A stretch of DNA of 64,000 nucleotides, from positions 63,728,086-63,792,085 of the forward strand of contig NC_052504.1 of the NCBI RefSeq assembly GCF_014356525.2, in the 5' to 3' direction. A model generated the notes under the pieces. The model ran no database searches, was not told the DNA's origin, and saw only the letters and a program-made list of their open reading frames with translations. Shown here piece by piece: positions 46,401 to 55,400 of the stretch (positions are counted from its first letter, which is position 1; each line of letters begins with the position of its first letter). This DNA is from Nilaparvata lugens (taxonomy: Eukaryota > Arthropoda > Insecta > Hemiptera > Delphacidae). The translations under genes were made by a program, and so were the position numbers.

Positions 46401-49400
46401 TCCTTGGGATCGTTATTATTTGATTAAAGGAAAGTTTTGTTGTTTTCATTGTCTTGATGTGGATCATTTGAGTAGAGATTGTCGTAGTAAAACTCAGTGT
46501 GCTCAATGTTGAGAATCTCATCATTCTTTATTGCACTTTTCCAGATCAAGTTCCAATGAAGGTGTTGCGTCCTCGTCGAACTCCAAGGCAGGTGGCACAT
46601 CACCTATTAGTTGTTGTTCTACATCCAACGATGTAGAAAATTCGACCGTTGTGTTGTCGACCGTCACTGCACATGTTCGAGATTGTAATGATCAGCTTTG
46701 TGATGTTCGTTTCTTGGTTGACACCGGAAGTCAGTGTCATTTTGTTACAGCCAAATTGTGTCGGCGTTTGAGACTACCATTCCAGCCCATGAAAACCGTT
46801 GTTCGTGGATTCGGTGGTGGTACTAGTGAAGTTTGAGGTCATACTTGTGTGTCGATTCAGTCGAAGTTGGATCCTACCGTCAAGTTTTCGATGGATGCCA
46901 CAGTGGTAGATAAAATCATCGACAAGTTGCCTTCTTGTGAAATCGACAGATCCAAACTTCATCATCTTGAAAATCTCACACTGGCTGACGACAAATTCTA
47001 CCTTCCTAGTAGAATAGATGGCATCATTGGTGCAGAGTTAGTTCCTCACTTGCTACGTGGGAGTCTTAGTACAGGTGAATCGCACGAATTGATGACTGTT
47101 AATAGTGTCTTTGGTCACATTCTGATGGGGAGAGCGCCGATTCTCACTTCAACAACGAATGTGTTGAATTGTTCTACAGCCATCTGTAATCCACTCGTTA
47201 GTAGTCCATCGTTGGATAGTTTTGTGGAACGTTTTCGGGAGTTGGAATCGTGCCCTGCACCAAGCTGTCAACTGAAACCGGAAGAGTTGGAGTGTGAGGT
47301 AAATTTTCGGAAGTCTGTACATCGTGTGAATTCTGGTCGTTTTGTTGTTGCCTTGTCATTTGCGGAGCCGCACAGCAGCTTGGGAGATTCGTATGCTGTC
47401 GCCGAATGCAGACTGCTGACTTTGGAGAGACGATTAGAGCTTGACAGCAATACTTGTATTTCATATCATGAAATATTGATCGATTACCTACGTCAGGGTC
47501 ACATGTCGTTTGTAGCAGATCAGACAGACCGAGGTGGTTACTACATACCGCATCACGCCATCATGAAAGCAAGCAGCACTACCACGCCCATCCGAATTGT
47601 ATTTGATGCTGGTTCCAGAACATCATCTGGTTTGTCATTGAACCAGGTTCTTCATGCTGGTCCCAAATTGCAGACTGATATTTTTGTTTTATTAGTTAAT
47701 TTTCGTTTGTTCCCAATCGCACTAACTGCAGACATTAAACAAATGTATCGACAGATATTAGTGGAGGATTCCTGCCGTCGTTATCAGCGTGTATTGTGGA
47801 GATTTTCGCCGGAGGATCCAATCGAAATTTATCAGCTCAATTGTGTTGTTTTTGGTGTTTCAAGCTCTCCATATTTGGCGCCTCGCACCGTCCACCAGCT
47901 TGTAGAGGAGGATGGAAATCGTTTTCCAGCAGCCAAGGGGAGAATACCAAGAGACATTTTCATGGACGACTTAGTCACATCTGTCGCCACAGAGTCAGAG
48001 GCCGCGGAGCTGTATCGTCAGTCCAAGCAGCTGTTTGAGGGAGGAGGTTTCTCGCTCACAAAGTGGACTTCAAATTCACCATCAATGTTGGAGAAATCTC
48101 GGAGGAAGAGAAATCGTTTTCGTACAAGGATTTTGAAGCAGACAACTCCTTGGCTATCTTGGGATTGAATTGGCAACCTAGTACTGATCTGTTTCAGTTT
48201 TCAGTCAAGAGTGGTGAGGTCGTCGCTACTAAGCATTCTATTCTGTCAGTGATGGCTCGTATCTATGATCCACTTGGTCTCTTGTCACCGTTTACATTAT
48301 TTCTAAAGTGTCTTGTCCAGAAACTGTTGAAATTAGGAGTGGATTGGGACGAGAAGCCGCCTGAGTCTATATGCACTCTTTGGGAGAATTGTCAAAAAGA
48401 GTTGTCTCTATTGTTGAAATTTGCTGTTCCACGTCACATTGGTTTGTTTCAGGATTCTCACTTCAGTTTGATTGGTTTTTGTGACGCATCATTGTCTGGT
48501 TATGGTGCAGTTATCTATGTGAAGTCGCAGAAGGAGAGCGAGGAGCCAAGAGTTGTATTATTGTGTTCAAAGTCCAAGGTAGCACCATCTAAAGTTGTTT
48601 CAATACCTCATTTGGAGTTGTGTGCGGCACTCTTGTTGGCAGAACTCATGAATTCAGTAGTCACTATTATTAGTGAACGTTGTCATGTGTCTCGTATTGT
48701 CGCACTCTCTGATTCTACAGTCACCTTGTGTTGGATTAATGCTCCATCCGCAAAATGGCAAAATTTTGTTGGTAATCGCGTCACAAAAATACAGGATTCT
48801 TGTATACAGGAGTGGATGCATGTTGCCGGAATTGAAAATCCCGCTGACTGTTTGTCTAGAGGTTTATCACCAGTTGAGCTTGTGAACTTTCCGTTGTGGC
48901 TCTCAGGTTCATCATGGATAGCAGAGGACGAATGCAATTGGCCCGTCCGAACTGAAATGGAAGAGATAGTGGATCCACCGGAGGCGAAAAAACCGTCAGT
49001 GTTGACAGTCACAAAATCTCCTGATTGTAACAGCAATGCAATATATTCATTGATTGGTCGTTGTTCGGATTATGGTCGTCTTTTGAGAATTGTAATTCTT
49101 GTTCTCAAATTTTTACAAATCTTACCCCAATCAGAAGAATCAGATTTCGATGTAGCTGAGAGATATCTATGTAAAGTGGTACAGAAGATACATTTTTCAT
49201 CTGAATTTGTGCAACTAGAGAAGGGAGAGGATTGTTCTATGCGCCTACGTCGCCTGTCTCCATTCATTGATAGAGGTGTGATTCGTGTCTGCGGTCGTTT
49301 GTCTCATGCTGGACTGGAATTTGAGACTTGTCATCAGATGATCTTACCAAAATCCGACGCTTTCGTATCGATGTTGATTGATTATCATCACAAGAAGAAT

Positions 49401-52400
49401 TGTCATGCTGGACCTTCGTTATTGTTGTCCTTGATCAGACAGAAATTCTGGATACTGTCTGCTCGCTCTATTATTTGTATTTGTGTCTTTAAGTGTAATC
49501 ATTGTTTCCGTGTTCGACCTAGTAATAATGCAATTATTCCAAAAATGGGTGACCTGCCTGCTTGTCGAGTGTCAAAATGCAAACCATTTGAAAATTGTGG
49601 TGTGGATTACGCTGGTCCTCTGCGTATTACTATGATGAGACGTCGTAATCCTTGTGCTTTGAAAGCCTACATTTGTCTGTTTGTGTGTATGGCAACAAAG
49701 GCGTTACATATTGAGTTGGTATCGGATCTATCAACGCCCATGTTTTTAGCTGCGTTTCGTCGTTTTTTGTCACGTCGTGGACCCTGTCGTGTGATGTATT
49801 CCGATTGTGGTACTAATTTTGTAGGTGCCAAGGAACAGTTGCGAAAAATATCTCAACTTTTGAACTCGTCCGAGTTTCAAACCACATTGACTAGTCAACT
49901 CGCCGAACACAAAATTGATTGGAAATTCATTCCCCCTGGTTCACCGCATTTTGGAGGCCTGTGGGAGGCAAATGTCAAATCTGTAAAGTTGCATCTGTTC
50001 AGAGTAATTGGCAATCAACTTCTCACCTATGAGGAACTGAACACTGTATTGGTGCAGATTGAAGGTGTCCTGAATTTCCGCCCACTGTGTGTACTGAGTG
50101 AGGATCCGTGTGAACCGCTGGCTTTAACCCCAGCACACTTTTTGACTCTAACACCGTTGAAATCATTTCCCATGCGGGATGTGGACAGTGTCCCTGTGAA
50201 TCATCTCACCAGGTATGAATTGATCAGTCAACTTATTCAATCGTTCTGGAATCGATGGAGAAGAGAGTACCTGCACGAACTTCAAAGTCGTAAAAAATGG
50301 TTGAAATCACCCACTTCTATCAGTGTGGGAACGGTTGTGGTAGTAGACCAACCAAACACACCTCCATTGCAGTGGCCACTGGGTGTCATTGAACAAGTGT
50401 TTCTGGGAAGTGACGGCGAGGTTCGAGTGGCGAGTGTTCACCTAAAAACTGGTATTTATAAAAGACCAGTAACAAAATTAATCCACTCCCAACTCAATAG
50501 TTGTTGTGCTTGTTGAATTTTTTTTTCTTTGTGTTGTTTTTTGGTGTTGGTGTTTTGTTCTTTTTGGCATGTCTGGATTTTTTCCTTTCTGTGGTTTTTT
50601 CGGTTTTTGTAACTTAGTTTTGTAAAATAGTTTTTCAGAGGCAGGGGTATGGTCTGGCCAGAGAATTCGAACTGTAGTGCCAAAATCCTAGACTGCAGTT
50701 CTGCCAATAGTAGGCTTGTGTTTGCGCCAGCGCAGACCGTCCTTCTGCTTTGGCCTTGTCGTCCTAGTTTTCAGTCTGTCTTGTCTCGTCCCCGTTGTTG
50801 TGCAAGACCAAATTTGTATTTTGTCATGTAATTTCGATCGGAAATTTCTTGTAAATAATTGTTTGAGTGTCGTGTGTGTGAATTATGAATATAACAGCGT
50901 AAATAGTATTGAATGAATTAATTTGAATCGGATTTGAATTTATAAAGAATCCAGTTTGAGCTTTGTTCGAAACACAGTGCATAGCCTGCAAGTTGAACGC
51001 GAAAAGACAGCCCGGAAGCCAGAACCTGTCTTATTCCCAGATTTCATCCCACCCTGAACCTGATCAAAACACCTAATAAAGGCTTCGAAGGGCAAGTAGT
51101 CAAGCTTGGATTAAATCTGGTGAGTTTTTGCTCTTTTTTTATTGTTCATAATTGCAGAGTTTAACTGTACAAATAACCTGGCTCAAATTGAAGATTAAAT
51201 TTTGCCCCTTGTTTGTATTTGATTATTTGAATAGTGAATTACAGTCCTCTGGTAGCTCTAGCCTGAGCTTTGTTCAGAACACTCATTCATCAACTTCTAA
51301 CAACTGATGTTGTTGATGATGTCCATGATAATCTTCAGCTTTTGTCTCATAAGAGTAGAAAACATAATCATGGGCGCCCATATGAACTTTTTTGATGGGG
51401 GGCAAGCTCGACTGGGAGATCTAGGAGGTATGGAATACCCCCCAGAAAACCGTGTTCCGGGGGTCCCCCCCCCCGAAAAAAGTTTAAAGAAATCAACCCC
51501 TCAAACGCATTTTTAAGTTTTCTGAAAGTGTATTTGCCTTTTTTTATATCGATTTATACAGGGTATTTCCAAATTCCCTACCAATATTCTAGGCAGTGGC
51601 GGCTTGTCCTATGTGTTCAATGGTTCATTGAACCCCCATAATTGAATCAACTTCCTATACAATGATGAATTTGCAACTCAAATAATTATATATTTTCATT
51701 TTATACTCATGAAATTACTTCATAACATTATTTTCATCTACATAAACTTAACGTCGATGTTTTGCGGCCGGTGCCTGAGAGCCCGGAGTGGCTTGCTTGA
51801 AACAGCACCAAATGGCATGACGGAACAGCACTGAAAGGCATGATGAGACGGGTGGTGGTGGAAAGCAGTGTTCATTCCCCGATGTGAACCAAAAAACAGG
51901 GCTGGGTGAGGTAGCGGAACGGAGGAGGGGAATCGGTTTGCTAGCACGGATTTGGTTCACAATCCTGTCTGAACCAAGTTTGCACGAGTTCATCCGAGAG
52001 TAGCCGAACCTAGCCGAGGCAAGTGAAGCATTCGGTAAACCTCGGAATGAATCGTGAGTATTCGTGATATGGATATAGTGCCATCTTGAACTTGCTCATA
52101 ACCCATAAATTTAAATTTGTTGCCAGTAAACAGTAAAAAAGCGGTAAACAAGAAGTAGCCTAAGCGTGACAGTTTTGAGGTTATACGGTATGGTTTCGGG
52201 TATACACTGTATACACTGTGATAGATTTCACTGCATTTTTCGTTATATAAATTTGTTTTGCTTGTAGAAGAATATAGTAATTTCTAATGTGTTTCATGTG
52301 TATTCGTGAGTATTTCTTGTGTGTCCATTTTCTTTTAGTGAGAGTGTGAATATAATTTGTTGTGTTACCGTAACAGCATTTTGATGAAGAAATATGAATA

Positions 52401-55400
52401 AGGTTCAGTATTTTTTGTTAAATACAAACAATATTAATATCAAGAATAGGTGTCAAATTAAACATAATTGTAGACCAACTCCCGAAGTAAGAATCAAACA
52501 AGAAAAATATGAACAGGACAAAAAATTTATATTTGTAGAAAATTTATGCTCAATCTTTGGGGTGTAATTCCTTGAAATTATTATTGATCACCTTTACACT
52601 TGATTATGCTCAATACTCTATATCCTCTTGACCTTTGTCCCCAATACATGAGGTTGTACCCCCAAGCTAGAAGATCACGAGCCGAGCCGCTACTGATTCT
52701 AGGGAATTGTTCCTAAGTAAGAAATATATCCGAATATCATTTTTTAAATGTCTGAAAGTCCTTAGTTACTCACACAGCCGTCATTTTGTTTTTTCACTTA
52801 CTATTTTTTCAACAATTCCTGAACATATGGAAATTAAACTTTCCACAATCATTTATGACAACAAGACAGATAAAATTATGACAAATTTCTCATAAAATCT
52901 CCTCGATTTGATTTATTATTTCACTATGTTATGCAATTCCCTACAATTGTTGTAGCAATTTCAGTATTGAGAGAAAAATCTTCAGTTTTACAACAATATT
53001 GATCAGTTGACAGAGGATTTGCATGGAAGAAATGCTTGAAACACAATTTTTTACTTTGTAGCTTTGTATGGACTAGTTAAATGGCAAAACTATCAAAAGT
53101 TCCCAATTTTTTCATCAAATTTTTGCTTTTACAGGGCTTATAAATTTCCAACGATATATCGAAAAAATAAATGACAATAATTTAATTATACTTTAATTAT
53201 TAGAATAATCCCAATTACAGTACTAGAAATTTGTTAATTGTTGACAAACATCGTTTCCGGTGGTTCGGAACCCAACTAAAACTGTAGATCCATTTATTCT
53301 CATTATCATCCGCCTCATTATTCACGCACAACCCTAGAACTCATGTGGGCATCACCTCCAGCAAGAGCCCACGGCCCACCCAGAGCACTGAAATATGCAC
53401 GGTTTCCTTGAGGCAGACGCGCGTCCCAAGTCTATCAGTACTGCATCGCACACAAACACATGCGCACTCACCCGCCTCTCACTACATAGGTAGCTAGCAA
53501 CAATAAATTATTAAGTTGTAATATTACGCAATATGAACGTTTTTAACACTGATAATATGTAACAGTATCTCAGTTTGATCAACTAACTGTGAAACCACAG
53601 TTTTTTATTAAAAGTTTTTTCCTGAGATCTCAAGAACATGATTAACCACCCTAACAGTATAAAAAAACGTGAAAACGTTTCATTGTAATACCATTTTTTT
53701 CTCTATGTTTATTGAAGCTCTAAAGCTTCTGGAACTTTGTAGAGGACCTGTAGGGAGAACTTCAACTCTGTAGCAATATTACGACATGCTTCACACGAAA
53801 GGTTATTTTTTGTTGCCGACATAAACATTGGCGAATATAGAATACATTTTTTGGGGGGGGTTTAACCTTTGGCAAGGTTAATGTATGGTTAAGTGATTTT
53901 ACATTATACTTAATATAAGTTTTGCTGCTCATATTCAGAGGGTAATTTGCGCTGAACGCCCTTTATACTCTACCGTCAGGACATCAAAAATACCTTTACC
54001 GTCAAAAATTCAGATTACTGTACTTTTTTCTGCAATTACTATACTGATTTTTCTTTATATTTATTATTCTGGGGCCCCGAAATAATGGTGCCCTAAGTGC
54101 CCCGCCCACACCTTTATATGCGCCCCTGTTGTCACATCCAGTAGTAAACTAAATATCTCGCTGCAATATATGCTTTAGAAATTAGGCTTGCTTACTAATC
54201 GGATCACGCAGTGTAAATTAAAGTTGTAACTTTGTGCATATTACATTTTATTTAATTTTTCAATTAAATTTGCAGGTGATGCTGTAACATTGATAGGATG
54301 GGGCACCCAGGTACATGTTCTGATTGAGACGGCTGACTTGGCTCGTCAACAACTTGGAATAAATTGTGAGGTTATTGATCTTATTTCAATTCTACCTTGG
54401 GACTTCGAAGCTGTATGCAACGTGAGTTTATGAATCTATTGTTTAATGCTATGGAAAAGGGGGATCCCTTTCAGTCGCCTATTATGAACAAGCAGGGATT
54501 ACTGTATAGTTATAATTCTACTTCCCCTACCACACTGGGAAAATGAATCAATTTTTATTGTTATTTATTATTATAATAAAGAAAAGGGTCCACAATTAAA
54601 TTAATAGAGTAGACTTTAATACTAACACTGAAGCCATACAAACAAAAACTTCAATATAAATCAAGTTTAATTATTTGAACTCTGGAGCTGTATCGTTGGT
54701 GTAAACCCGAATCAACAAACATGAACGGATATCAAATTGGTCTAATTAGTGAATCAACTCTGTCAGGAAAAAATTATTCAAGTAGAATAAAAATATCGAA
54801 TAAATATAAAATATATTTTTTTAATATTGTATGTTAGTTTTTTTATAATATGAGCATGCTCATATTGAAATCATAAACTTTATTAAATCATGCTCATCAT
54901 GCATGAAATAATAAAGTTTGTGGGTTACCTTGTGGTTTTTATCTCAAGCATGGGATCCCTTATACTAAGGTGGGTTTTTTCAAGACGCTTGTAGCCAAAT
55001 AATTCATTTGATAAAAATTACTCATTATTCTCTCTATATCCACTAATTTGGCCTAATTTTATACTAGGATTTATTGGAAAGAATTCACGTTGATGCTGAC
55101 TGAAGAGATGATGTCTGATCTGCTTTCCAGGTTTAAAGTCTAACGAAAGCCCGAATTTCGAGAATTTTAATTCACTGAGCAAAGTGAGGTCTAAGATTCA
55201 AGTCGACGGTTTGAATTTCTTTTTATGTTTTTATTTATGTTCCGCATTTACAGCGAAACGCGGCAATAGGTTTTCATGAAAGTTATGTTCCTTTTTGAAT
55301 TGAGCGTCGACGTATAAATATGAGGTTTTTGAAATTTTTCATTCTAACAATAATATAAAGGAAAAGTTAACCAATATTACTGTAAAACTCAGACTGTAGA

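Larger units (their letters stand above)
44512..51281 (+). mobile_element. BEL/Pao LTR retrotransposon 2, full length, inactivated
   Basis: LTRs 44512-45144 and 50650-51281 begin TGGTCTGGCC and end TTCAGAACA. CTCAT at 44507-44511 and 51282-51286 is a perfect 5-bp target duplication. Gag, zinc knuckles, protease, reverse transcriptase, RNase H and integrase follow in order on the + strand. The purine tract AGAGGCAGGGG precedes the right LTR. Two frameshifts and two TGA codons disable the polyprotein. Orientation is the same as BCKDHB, in whose intron 5 it lies. Confidence 0.95.
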
